Shown here piece by piece: positions 20,552 to 29,796 of a DNA stretch of 64,000 nucleotides; positions within the stretch are counted from its first letter, which is position 1; the number at the start of each line of letters is the position of its first letter. Position numbers and translations under genes: made by a program. The stretch is from positions 11,167,796 through 11,231,795 of the forward strand of contig OZ021730.1 in assembly GCA_963978545.1 (NCBI GenBank), in the 5' to 3' direction. The stretch comes from Linyphia triangularis (Eukaryota > Arthropoda > Arachnida > Araneae > Linyphiidae). The notes under the pieces are model-generated. The model worked only from the letters and a program-made list of their open reading frames with translations, ran no database searches and was not told the DNA's origin.

Positions 20552-21560
20552 GTGACTTCAAACAGATTTACAGCTCTGAAATTTTCAATATATGTAGTTT
20601 TAGCCTTCGAATTGGACAGAAAACAGAATGTTGAAATTTTAATTATTTATTTTTTAATTAGTATTTTAAATTAATTAATATACATTTTACAAAACGATTT
20701 CTAATATGGCTACAGCTCCGAAATTTTCAACATAAGTAATTTTGGCCTTCTAATTGGACTTTTCAAAAACAGAATTTTAAATTTTTATGTAGTTCTTTTT
20801 TAATTAATTTTTTGTAATTAATTAATACATATTTTACAAAATGATTTGTATTAGGGCTAAAGCTGTGAAATTTTCAACATAAGTAGTTGTGTCCATTTAA
20901 TTGGACTTTTGAAAAACAGAACTTTAAAATTTTATTTGTTTTTTAATTAATTTTTTTTAACTAAAACAAGTATTTCTAATTGGGCTACAGTTCTGAAATT
21001 TTCAATATCAGTAGTTTTGGCCTTCTAATTGGACTTTTGACAAAAAATATGTTAAAATTTTAACTTGTTTCTAATTAATATTTTCACAAAAAATTACTTC
21101 TAAGAGGCCTAGAGCTCTGAAAGTTTCTAAATAAGTAGTTTTGGCCATCCAGTTTTGCTGTCCACAAACACATGTTAAAATAATCTTAAAGGGGTTTTGT
21201 ATGATTGTATTAAAGGGGATTTTTTGTTTCTCAGTTATGGCTTTATGTAGCAATTAGATTTTAGTGAGTGGAGCGAGCTTATGCTTACGCAGCAATGAAC
21301 CTTTCAGCGAGCGAAGCGAGCCTATATTTGCTTAGTAATGAACCTTTCAACGAGTGAAGTAAGCCTGAGCTTTTGTGTCAAACAACTTTTCAGCGAACGA
21401 AGCTGTCTCGATTTTGCGTAGCGATGTACTTTCCTGAGAACCAAGCGCCAAAAACTGGGACCTATACACCAATGACGGATTTCCTCAACGCGAGGCCTCA
21501 CAGCTAGCTAAAATATTGCACATGTTAAAATTTCATAGCGAAGCAGGGGTATTCAGCTAG
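20341..21560 (+). mobile_element. Helitron-like non-autonomous element
   Basis: The left edge is A|TCTATAATAATAAAAC and the right edge is CAGCTAG|T. That fits the Helitron rule of a 5' TC, a 3' CTRR (here CTAG) and insertion between A and T without a TSD. The GTCTGTCTATCTGTCTGT tract near the 5' end and repeated GCGAGCGAAGCGAGCC-type motifs near the 3' end (21,260-21,430) are also typical of arthropod Helitrons. No Rep/helicase ORF is present. A defined 3' hairpin could not be fixed by eye. Confidence 0.55.
20427..21130 (+). repeat. Internal tandem repeats of the Helitron-like element
   Basis: Six diverged units share GCTCTGAAATTTTCAA followed by a TAGTTTTGGCCTTCTAATTGGAC block. They start near 20430, 20572, 20714, 20861, 20989 and 21112, so spacing is about 123-147 bp. 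Confidence 0.7.
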
Positions 21561-21759
21561 TATTTAATACGCATCAACGTCACACTAGATCATAAAAATT
21601 CAAAGACTAGGAGTGTGGAACATTGCCGAACTTTCAATCACACTTTAATTCTGGTCACAGCATTTAAGTTTGACATGGATCAATGTAATTCACTATTTTT
21701 GTTTCTTATTTCGAATACTTAAAAAAAAATTGCCAGTTTGGCGATATATTTGGTAATAA

Positions 21760-22228
21760 TAATTCCATTGAAAAAAAAGAATTCGTAGAAAATTTATTAC
21801 AAACCATAAAAGCAGATCATAAAAGAGCAGAAGAAATTTGCCAAGAGACAGAATTAGCTCGCCAAGTGGAACTGAGACTAAAAGAAGAAGCTCGTCAAGA
21901 GAAACTAAGAATAGAAGAAGTTCGCCAAGAGAAACTGGAGGAAGAAAATCGTCAAAAGAACTTGAGACTAGAAAAAGTAGCTCACCAAGAGAAACTGGAG
22001 GATCAAAGATTTCAATTGGAAAAACTTAGATTAGAATTAGAAACTATGAGAGTTAGTAATACAACCCAACCCAACTGCAATGTGCAACATAGATCTCAAG
22101 TTTTTGAGTTGCATAAAGTAATGCACAAGTTTGATGTAACCGAGGGAGATATAAGCTTGTATTTAATCTTGTTCGAGCGGCAGGCTACTAAAGCAAATTT
22201 GAATGAGGCAGATTGGGTCTCGCATTCG
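21760..22228 (+). pseudogene. Ty3/Gypsy-type gag fragment, left part
   Basis: An open frame encodes a Glu/Arg/Lys-rich coiled-coil (repeated RQEKLRIEEVRQEKLEEE-like segments, about residues 30-90). It continues with LHKVMHKFD, GDISLYLILFERQA and DWVS, a conserved stretch of arthropod Ty3/Gypsy gag proteins by family knowledge. It is cut at 22228 by the palindromic element and resumes at 25284. No LTR was found, so this is a relic. Confidence 0.65.
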
Positions 22229-22432
22229 GTCGTGACCATCGATATTGTAGAAGGCCATCCAACTCCGCCATGTTTTACCCTCTACGTCATCAGTGGTGGA
22301 TACAAATAATGGGATCGCGAGGTAAACTTTGTATGAAAGTAGATACACTAATCTTCAAATTCTACATTTACTAGCTGTTAGATAGTTAGTATGGACGATT
22401 TGTACATTTTATATTTGGTGACAATTTTACAA

Positions 22433-23130
22433 AATGTTTCGTTCTAAAGTGCAACGGGAACTCCAGAACTGGTCCTAAGGTTTATGTGTTCAAATTCCCA
22501 TCCGATGATAGTGTTACAAGAAAAATGGTGCTGTGCGATACATCAAAACAATTTTGTCCCTACAAAATACAGCAAGGCGAGTGTAACTTTTTAATAAAAT
22601 CTTTAATATTTTTTAAATATAAGTGTATAATTTTTTGAGAAGCTATTTAAGTGCTAAAAAGAAATGCTAACTATTTACGAAAGAGATAATTTTTCAATGG
22701 CTTCAACTTTTTTGTTATTATTATTTTTCAAATTAAAGTTTAAAAAACAATCTTTGATAAAAATTCCAAGTGCGGTAAGAATTCTGCGCCAAAGTGATTT
22801 TCCACCCAACCATTTTTTAATTTTTTTTTTTAATTAAAAGTGAGCTACCTATATGGTTGGCAAAATTTGATGCGGTTTTATGAAAACAATTCTTAGCATA
22901 GAATTCGTACCGTACTTGGAAGTTTTACCCAATCTTTTCTAGCTTTTCAAAATGACCAACATAAAATAAAAATTTAACGTGGAAACTTTTTTTTATTTCA
23001 ATGTAATGTTTTGTTAAAAATTGTATAGAGTTGTTTAGAAATTTTTTTCCTCTATTTAAGGTATGCGAGCTGCATTTCCATCCAAATGATTTTGCATATT
23101 CAAAAGAGGCATTTGATAAGGATACTGGAT
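22433..23130 (+). pseudogene. THAP-domain exons, left arm copy
   Basis: Exon-1 sequence encodes the segment GPKVYVFKFPSDDSVTRKM (about 22,475-22,530) but lacks the start and first Cys because of a small deletion relative to the right arm. The exon-2 sequence (about 23,060-23,130) begins KVCELHFHPNDF and keeps the C..H pair of the C2CH finger. A GCGAGT follows AAG at the end of exon 1, perhaps a mutated GTGAGT donor. No catalytic transposase region is present. It is a fragment. Confidence 0.6.
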
Positions 23131-23844
23131 AAGATAAGTTTTTGTTAGCTTACAGTACATCCTTGTCTTGACAAACATTATGAATTGAAAAAAAAAGTAT
23201 ATATTATATATATTTACTCCAAATGTAGGATTTCTCTGAAAATATGAGCCTTGAATTTGGTTGTGGTATTTAAGCTATTAAATTATTTGTGTTTGGTTTA
23301 TTGTGTATATTTGTTGTGTTTTATCAATTGTATATATCAATGTTTTGAATTTATGCTTTTCTTGTTTCCTTTCACTTTTCAAACGCTTAGAAATATTTTA
23401 AAATTACTTTTGAAAAAAAACAACAACATATTAACGAATAGAAATTATACTTGATCGTACTTATAAGGGAATGGATGAAGCTTAAATCCTCAAGTTATAT
23501 ACAAAATTAGTGTTTTAAGATGTAGGGATAATCTTATTTTTTACATTGTCAAAGAAATAAAATCATCGAATTGTATCGTGACCTCCGATATTATAGAAGG
23601 CCATCCAATTTTCAATATGACGTCACAGGTCGTGGATACAATTCGATGATTTTATTTCTTTGACAATGTAAAAAATAAAATGATCCCTATATCTTATTCA
23701 AAACATTGATATATACAATTGATAAAACACAACAAATATACACAATAAACAAAATACAAATTGTACAACATCTTAATTACCACAACTAAATTCAAGGCTC
23801 ATAATCTCATAGAAAACCTGCATTTGGAGGAAATATATATGGTA

Positions 23845-24250
23845 CAGTAAAACCCCGATTATCCGAGCCCCGGTTATCCGAGTTTCCGCTTTAACCGAGC
23901 CAGATAATATTTCTTTTACCCCTGATATTTTCCTTTGCCAAAACTAGTACCGAAAAAAATTGGTACTGATCTCTCAAACACTCAAGAAAACAAAATGCTT
24001 ACATTCCTTTTCATTGTATGACACTGCTCCTCCTATCGCGTCGCTCAAGGTCTTAAGTAAGAGAACTCTTTAAGCATTACTATATATTATTAATTGCATG
24101 TGGTTTACCTATAGTATAACATTTGTACTTGTCAAAACATACATTTAAACCGTTACGATTTATTTTATTTTTAATTTTCGCTTTAACCGAGTTTTTCGGT
24201 TATCCGAGTTGGTCTTGGTCGACATTAACTCGGATAATCAGGATCTACTG
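23845..24250. mobile_element. pogo/Tigger-like MITE
   Basis: TA dinucleotides flank it (23843-23844 and 24251-24252). The ends are CAGTAAAACCCCGATTATCC and, inverted, CAGTAGATCCTGATTATCC, typical of Tigger/pogo elements of the Tc1-mariner group. GTTATCCGAG motifs recur inside. The homologous place in the left arm of the palindrome (about 23,195-23,215) lacks it and shows the empty TA site. No transposase is encoded. Confidence 0.8.
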
Positions 24251-24299
24251 TACATACTTTTTTTTTTTTCAATTCACAATGTTTGTCAGGACAAGCATG

Positions 24300-25012
24300 C
24301 CCTGTAACCTTAGAAAAACTAATCCATTCTTTTTATCAAGTGCCTCTTTTGAATATATAAAATCGTTTGGATGAAAAGGTAGCTCGCATACCTTAATAAA
24401 AACACAAAAATATGAAAACATCTTTATCAATTTTTTAACAAAACAATACATTGAAATATGAAAAAGTGTCTACTTTAAATTTTTATTTTATGTTGGTTAT
24501 TTTGAAAGGCTAGTAAAGATTAGTCAAATCTTCAAAGCACGATACGGATTCTGCGCCAAGAACTGTTTACAAAAAACCGGGTCAAATTTTGTCAACCATA
24601 GGTAGTTCACTATTTAAAAAAATGGTTGTTGGCGAAAATCACTTTGGCGCAGAATTCTTACCGTACTAAGAATTTTTATCAAAGATTGTTTTCTAAACTT
24701 TCCTTTGAAAAATAATAATAACTAAAAAGTTTAAGCCGAAGAAAAGTTATCATTATCGTAGTTAGCATTTCTTTTCAGCACTTAAATAACAACTTCTCAA
24801 AAAATTATACACTAACATTTAAATATATATTAAAGATTTTGTTAAAAAGTTACACTAGCCTTGCTGTATTTTGTAGAGACAAAATTGTTTTGATGTATCG
24901 CACTGCACCATTTTTTTCTAACTTTGTCATCGGAAGGGAATTTGAACACATAAACCTTAGGACCAGTTCTGAAGTTCCCGTTGCACTTTAGAATGGAACA
25001 AGAACTCGGCAT
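24300..25012 (-). pseudogene. THAP-domain exons, right arm copy
   Basis: Exon 1 (25012-24860, 51 codons) starts MPSSCSILKCNGN and continues with KVYVFKFPSDDK, then KKW; the spacing of C..C, FKFP and W is that of a THAP C2CH finger. Exon 2 (from 24391) starts VCELPFHPNDF. The His of the finger (LHF in the left arm) is Pro here, so zinc binding is lost. Phase is kept between exons, with a GC-type donor (AAG|GCTAGT). THAP fingers bind the ends of P-like transposons. The rest of the transposase is missing. Confidence 0.65.
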
Positions 25013-25283
25013 TTTGTAAAATTTTCATCAAATATTAAACGTATAAATCGTCCATAATAACCATCGAAAGACTAGTAAAAGCAGAATTTGAAGATCAGTG
25101 TATCCACTTTCATACAATGCTTCCCTCGCGATCCCATAATTTGTATCCACCACTGATGACGTAGGAGGTAAAACATGGCGGAGTTGGTTGGCCTTCTACA
25201 ATATCGATAGTCACGATTGTATCCACGACCTGTGACGTCATAATGATGGTTGGATGGCCTTCCATAATATCGAAGGTCACGAC

Positions 25284-25457
25284 TAGGTTGGTTTACTGCC
25301 AAGAAACTTTGATAAAACGTTATAAACTGAGCCCAGAGAAATTTCATCAGAAATTTTTACGACATCAGAAATCAGCAGAAAAATCATGACGTACTGTCTT
25401 TTGAACAACGAAATTTTTTAGAAGAATGGATAAAAGGATTAAACGTACAAGATTTTA
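25284..25457 (+). pseudogene. Ty3/Gypsy-type gag fragment, right part
   Basis: The frame resumes with KRYKLSPEKFHQKF and RHQKSAEKS, followed by a TGA where a Trp codon is expected. A second interruption lies just after. It ends with WIKGLNVQDFNGL, where LINE B1 begins. The order matches the left fragment (21760-22228) with some residues missing at the junction. Together they are one gag gene broken by the palindrome and then by the LINE. Confidence 0.6.
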
Positions 25458-26650
25458 ATGGGTTGCCACACCCTGACCGCTCAGAACGACCTCGGCGTAC
25501 TATCCCTTATCAGGCCCATTGTCTGCTACCCATGTTGGGCTCGGTTGTGGACGGGTGGGCAGGGGTGTACGCTGTTTTTTTTTCTATTGCTCTTTCTAAT
25601 TTTTTATACTATTGCTCTTTCTCTTCCTTTGTGCCCCACGGGAGGCCAAAAACCCCAACTTCAACAAATAAAACGACCAATCGATATTGATGACAATAAT
25701 GTAACAAAAAAAAACAAGCTACTCTACTTAATGTTCCATCTTTCATAATAGTACATTCTGAATCCGGTGAATTAGGAAAAATGTCCCCTTTTTTCATTCA
25801 AAAGGGGATAAAAGGTATCTGTGGCAATGAGCCAAAAGCAATTAAGAAGCTAAGATCGGGTGACTTCCTTATCGAAACTAAAGATCCGAGACAATCTCAA
25901 TACTTACTCTCTGCAACAACAATAGGCAATATCCAAATAACCGTATCACCACATAAAGCCCTCAATTCTAGTCAAGGCGTAATATCTGAATCAGATCTTC
26001 AACATGTTGAAGATTCCGAAATACTAAGAGAACTCTCCCCCCAAGGGGTCACAGATATACGCCGTACTACTATCAAACTGGACAACAATATAATAAAGAC
26101 CAAACACATTATCCTTACGTTCAATACACCTAACCTCCCCAATAGAATAACTGCTGGCTACCTAAATTGTCTCTTACGACCTTTCATTCCAAATCCATTG
26201 AGGTGCTTTAAATGTCAGAAGTTCGGGCATTCCAAAAACACATGCAGAAAAGATCACGAAGTTTGCGCAGTGTGTGGCAGCACTGAACATCTGAGCGAAG
26301 GTTGCAATTCTGAGCCCACCTGCATAAACTGCTCTGGAAACCATCCATCTTTTTCCAGAACGTGCAAAACATACATTAAAGAAAAAAATATCCAGGAAAT
26401 TAAGACCCAAAATAACATCTCGTATCCGAAAGCCCGAACTATCTATGAAACTTCAATAGAAAATTCTATGGCCAAAACAATAGCTAAAGCAACTGCCTCC
26501 AAACCAACTCAAGTAAAGTCTATGGCCACTCAAACAGATATTAATATCCCAAATACCCAAATGTCACCTCAACAGCTACTTAAGTGCTTTTTCCCGCTCG
26601 CCAAACACAGTATCTTTTCTGTTCAAACAGACCCAATTCCCGTAAGTTAA
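25458..26650 (+). pseudogene. LINE B1 ORF1 with a -1 frame change at A AAA AAC
   Basis: A leader frame (ending ...GGQKPQLQQIKRPIDIDDNN) meets A AAA AAC at 25709-25715. The main ORF1 continues in the -1 frame (TLLNVPSFIIVHSESG, SPFFIQK, KKLRSGDFLIE, GVISESDLQ). Three knuckles follow (CFKCQKFGHSKNTC, CAVCGSTEHLSEGC, CINCSGNHPSFSRTC) and the ORF stops at 26650. The -1 frame has a TAA only 12 nt upstream of the heptamer and its first ATG is 25781, which would skip conserved residues. The true leader start is unclear; the open frame begins at 25458 but its first codons probably lie outside the LINE. Either a programmed frameshift or a decayed gene is possible. LINE C shows the same arrangement. 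Confidence 0.7.
25709..25715 (+). promoter_or_regulatory. Putative -1 ribosomal frameshift site in LINE B1 ORF1
   Basis: A AAA AAC in the correct register: the leader frame reads AAA-AAC (25710-25715) and the main ORF1 follows in the -1 frame from C25715. It is the last part of a run of nine As, so a simple indel or sequencing slip must also be considered. I could not identify a downstream pseudoknot by eye. Confidence 0.55.
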
Positions 26651-26975
26651 AAATCAAATAAAAATCCAAAAAAAAAACTCCTGTAAAACCTCCAAAAAAT
26701 AAGAAACTATCTGAAACAAAGCAATCCTATAAACCCGGAGAAGCTTTGAAAAACAGAATACAATAAAAAATCCAACAGAATACACAGAAAAAAGGTAATG
26801 CAAAGGATGAGAAATCTGGACCATCTGAGTCATCCGAAGATGAAATTGATGTCATCTCGGGTTTTGACCCAGGTGACATGGAGGTCGACCCAGGCCTCGA
26901 GACCCCTAAGCTTCTTCAACCAAGAAGCAGGTCACTCGACCGAAGGATCGCTAATATTTCCAAGTAACATTCAAT

Positions 26976-28805
26976 ATGTTATCTTGGAACTGTCGCGGTT
27001 TCCACCACAATTCGGTAGATATAAAACACCTCGTAGATTTACGCAAACCTGTCTGTTTCTGTTTGCAAGAGACGCTCTTGAAGCCTTTTCAGAGCTCTCT
27101 TGTTAGAAGGTACAGTCCTCTACGTAAGGATTTTGTCAGCGGAGGCAGAGCTAGCGGTGATGTCGCTATATTTACATCCAATAGTAATCCTTCCACCCCG
27201 TTATCGCTCTCTACCAACTTACAAGCTGTTGCCGTTAGAGTTACAGTGAAAAATCAATTGTTAACCGTATGTTCAATTTATCTCCCCCCTAATCGTAACA
27301 TTAGACAGGCTTTGTGAACAGCTTCCTCCCCCTTTTATTTTAATGGGGGATTTAAATGGCCACAATCCTCTTTGGAGTAGCCCAGATATAAATCAACGTG
27401 GAAGACAAGTTGAAAAAATGATAGAAGATCAAAATCTATGTATTCTAAATAATGGGCAACATACATACTTCCACCCCCATCGAGGACATTTCATGCCATC
27501 GATCTTGTCTTGTGCTCACCATCTCTCCTACATCTATGGTCTTTTCATGTCGGACGGGACCTTTACCATAGTGATCATTTTCCCGTTAGCCTGGAGATGT
27601 TAGGAGTCGGTGCTGTTCCCTCTGCTCGTATCCCTCGTTTTAAAATTGAATCTGCAGATTGGGAACAGTTTTCTTTCGTCGTCCATATCTCTGAAGAGAT
27701 GGTGGATCAAGATGACATCAAAGAAGCTGCAAATTCGATCACTCATGCCGTATTGGAAGCTGCTCGCCTCTCTATCCCAATGACATCTACCAGTCTTCCA
27801 AAAATTCCAAAACCGTGGTGGAACCACGAATGTAAAGAGGCACATAAAAAGCGAAAGAAGGCATGGGGTATTTTTCGACGATCCCTCTCTGAAGTGAGCC
27901 TCATCGCTTTTAAATGTGCAGGAGCAAAAGCTCGTAGGATCCGTCGGCATAGCCAGATGGACTCTTAGATGCGCTATGTCAGAACTATAACATCTAATAC
28001 ATCTCTAAAAGGGTGTGGAATAAAGTAAATAAAATAAAGGGCCAATACCCAAGACACTCGATTTCAATCTTAGAGACAGATCTGGGAACTGTTTCAGACC
28101 CTAAAGGTATTGCTGACACTCTGGCTGACTCTTTCGCTAAAGTATCCAGAAACTCGAATTATCAAGAGCCGTATGCCTTTATGAAACGCAAAGCTAAGAA
28201 GACTAAATTGAATTTCACATCTACTTCGTTGAAAGACTATAATGCTGATTTCACCATGGCCGAGCTAATGCGAGCTCTTTCAAACACTCGCGGCTCAGCT
28301 GTTGGTCATGATGAAATCCATTAGAGTATGCTGAAACATCTTCAGCCTCTCCAACTGAAGTTCCTTCTCAAGCTATATAATAGAATATGGCGGGAAAACA
28401 AATTCCCGTCAACATGGCAACGCGCTCTTGTAATTCCGATTGTCAAGCCAGGTAAAGACGCTAAGAGTCCTTCCAGCTACAGACCCATAGCATTAACCAG
28501 TTGCTTATGCAAACTGTTAGAAAAATTGGTAAATGCTCGGTTGCTTTTTTATTTGGAACACAACAACTGTCTCTCTCAGTTTCAGAGTGGTTTCCGTCGT
28601 GGGCGAAGTACACTTGACAACCTGCTCCTCATTGAAACCTCTGTTCGGGAGGCATTTGTCAAGCGGAACCATTTGGTATCTGTATTTTTCTACATGGAGA
28701 AAGCCTATGACCGTACTTGGAGATATGGTATCCTCAGAGACCTACATAATTTAGGTCTCAGAGGAAATTTACCACTCTTTATTGAGAATTTCCTTTCTCG
28801 GAGAG
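26976..28805 (+). pseudogene. LINE B1 ORF2, 5' part
   Basis: Starts MLSWNCRGFHHNS (APE endonuclease). Frames shift near 27,300-27,340 (ILMGDLNGHNPLW), near 27,510 and near 27,960-28,010, with a TAG at 27966-27968 and another (CAT TAG) at 28322-28324. RT blocks 1-4 follow (YRPIALTSCLCK, FQSGFRRGRSTLDN, FFYMEKAYDRTW, where the catalytic Asp is Tyr). The copy breaks off at ENFLSRR because of LINE A4 and resumes at 52,415. It is clearly dead, with several frameshifts and one active-site loss. Confidence 0.85.
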
Positions 28806-28857
28806 ATTGATTGATTGATTGATTGAGCTTTTTATGGCGCAAAGGCAACACAAGGGC

Positions 28858-29154
28858 TGTGATGTCACGATGCGAACTCTATTTCATTACTAATTGAATT
28901 ATATAACTTTTCTAGGTGTGGCATCACGAAAATCTGTTTGTGTTTCAGTTTCAGTTCGTGTTTTGTTTTTTTGTGTGAAATAAAGTAGAGCCGTTAAGTT
29001 TACGTCTGAGTTAGCTCTATTATTTATCTAAATATTTCAGAACTAGGTGAGCCTTGGGTTCTAGTTGAAAAGATAAATTAATCCGGGTCAATATAGACTT
29101 GTTTCTGCAGTGTAGAAAGTTCGTAACTGTTTTATAGAAGAGCAATTCTTCACA
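28858..29154 (+). repeat. BEL2 5' LTR
   Basis: 297 bp, starting TGTGATGTCACGATGCG and ending TTCTTCACA. An AATAAA polyadenylation signal lies at about 28,979 in the middle of the LTR. TGATGTCA near the start is a CRE-like site. Confidence 0.92.
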
Positions 29155-29156
29155 TC

Positions 29157-29172
29157 TGGCGTCCGCGACAGG
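29157..29172 (+). other. BEL2 primer-binding site
   Basis: TGGCGTCCGCGACAGG begins two bases inside the 5' LTR. It starts with TGG, complementary to the CCA end of a tRNA. The identical first 15 bases occupy the same place in BEL1 (minus strand, about 4136-4150), so both elements use the same primer tRNA. I do not assign which tRNA. Confidence 0.7.
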
Positions 29173-29188
29173 ATTGGTAAGCGTCATT

Positions 29189-29796
29189 ATGTTTAAATCT
29201 GTTAAAGGCATTAAAAAGGAAGATTTAATTTACTTGTGCCAAGAGATTGACGAGGACTTACCTTTGAAAGTTACCATATCTACACTGAAAGATGTTATTC
29301 TAAACAGTAAATGCTATACAGAAGATCCGGACTTTGTTTCAGCCGTGTTAGCCACAACTATTTCTGAAAGGCAGGAAAAAGAAGAGGAGGCTAAAATTCA
29401 AAAAATTGAAGAAGAGAAAGAAAGAAAACTTGAAGAAGAAAGAAAGCGTCAAGACGAAGAACAAAATCGTCAAAACGAAGAGAGAAAGAGCCAAGACGAG
29501 GAGAGAAAGCGCCAAGTCGAAGAGAGAGAACGACAAAGACAACATGAGTTGGAAATAGCGAGATTAAATTCCCTGAAAGCTTTAGATGCTCAAGAAAATG
29601 ATCAATCTACAGAATCAGGTAGTGTAAAAAAGAAATTTCACTTACCTAAGTTAGAGTTACGTCCTTTTTCGGGAGATTTAAAAGACTGGTTGACATTTTG
29701 GAGCCAGTTTGAACATGTTCATAATGATATAGATATAGCACCAGAAAATAAATTTCAGTATTTAGTGCAAGCAACCGTTAGCGGATCACGCGCTCG
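29189..29796 (+). pseudogene. BEL2 gag, N-terminal part
   Basis: The first ATG after the primer-binding site is 29189 (MFKSVKGIKKEDL). A long, highly charged coiled-coil (EEEKERKLEEERKRQDEE-like repeats, about residues 60-125) precedes the conserved gag block KLELRPFSGDLKDWLTFW. At 29796 the frame is cut by hAT2. Removing hAT2 and one TSD copy would rejoin the frame exactly at 34580, so gag was intact when hAT2 arrived. Confidence 0.88.

Larger units (their letters stand above)
22229..25283. mobile_element. 3-kb palindromic DNA-transposon relic with THAP exons in both arms
   Basis: The ends are inverted: GTCGTGACCATCGATATT (22229) and, on the minus strand, GTCGTGACCTTCGATATT (from 25283). 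Long inverted arms run from about 22,229 to 23,577 and from 23,635 to the right end. A 57-bp loop contains another copy of the terminal sequence (GTGACCTCCGATATTATAG, TATGACGTCACAGGTCGTGG). Each arm carries the two exons of a THAP zinc finger, so the structure is an inverted duplication of the 5' part of a THAP-encoding transposon (P-like). The right arm is longer because of a MITE at 23845-24250. No TSD is visible. Confidence 0.75.

Noticed and set aside
23845..24250. Autonomous mariner/Tigger transposon
   Set aside because: Only 406 bp and no transposase; ends and TA sites fit a MITE.
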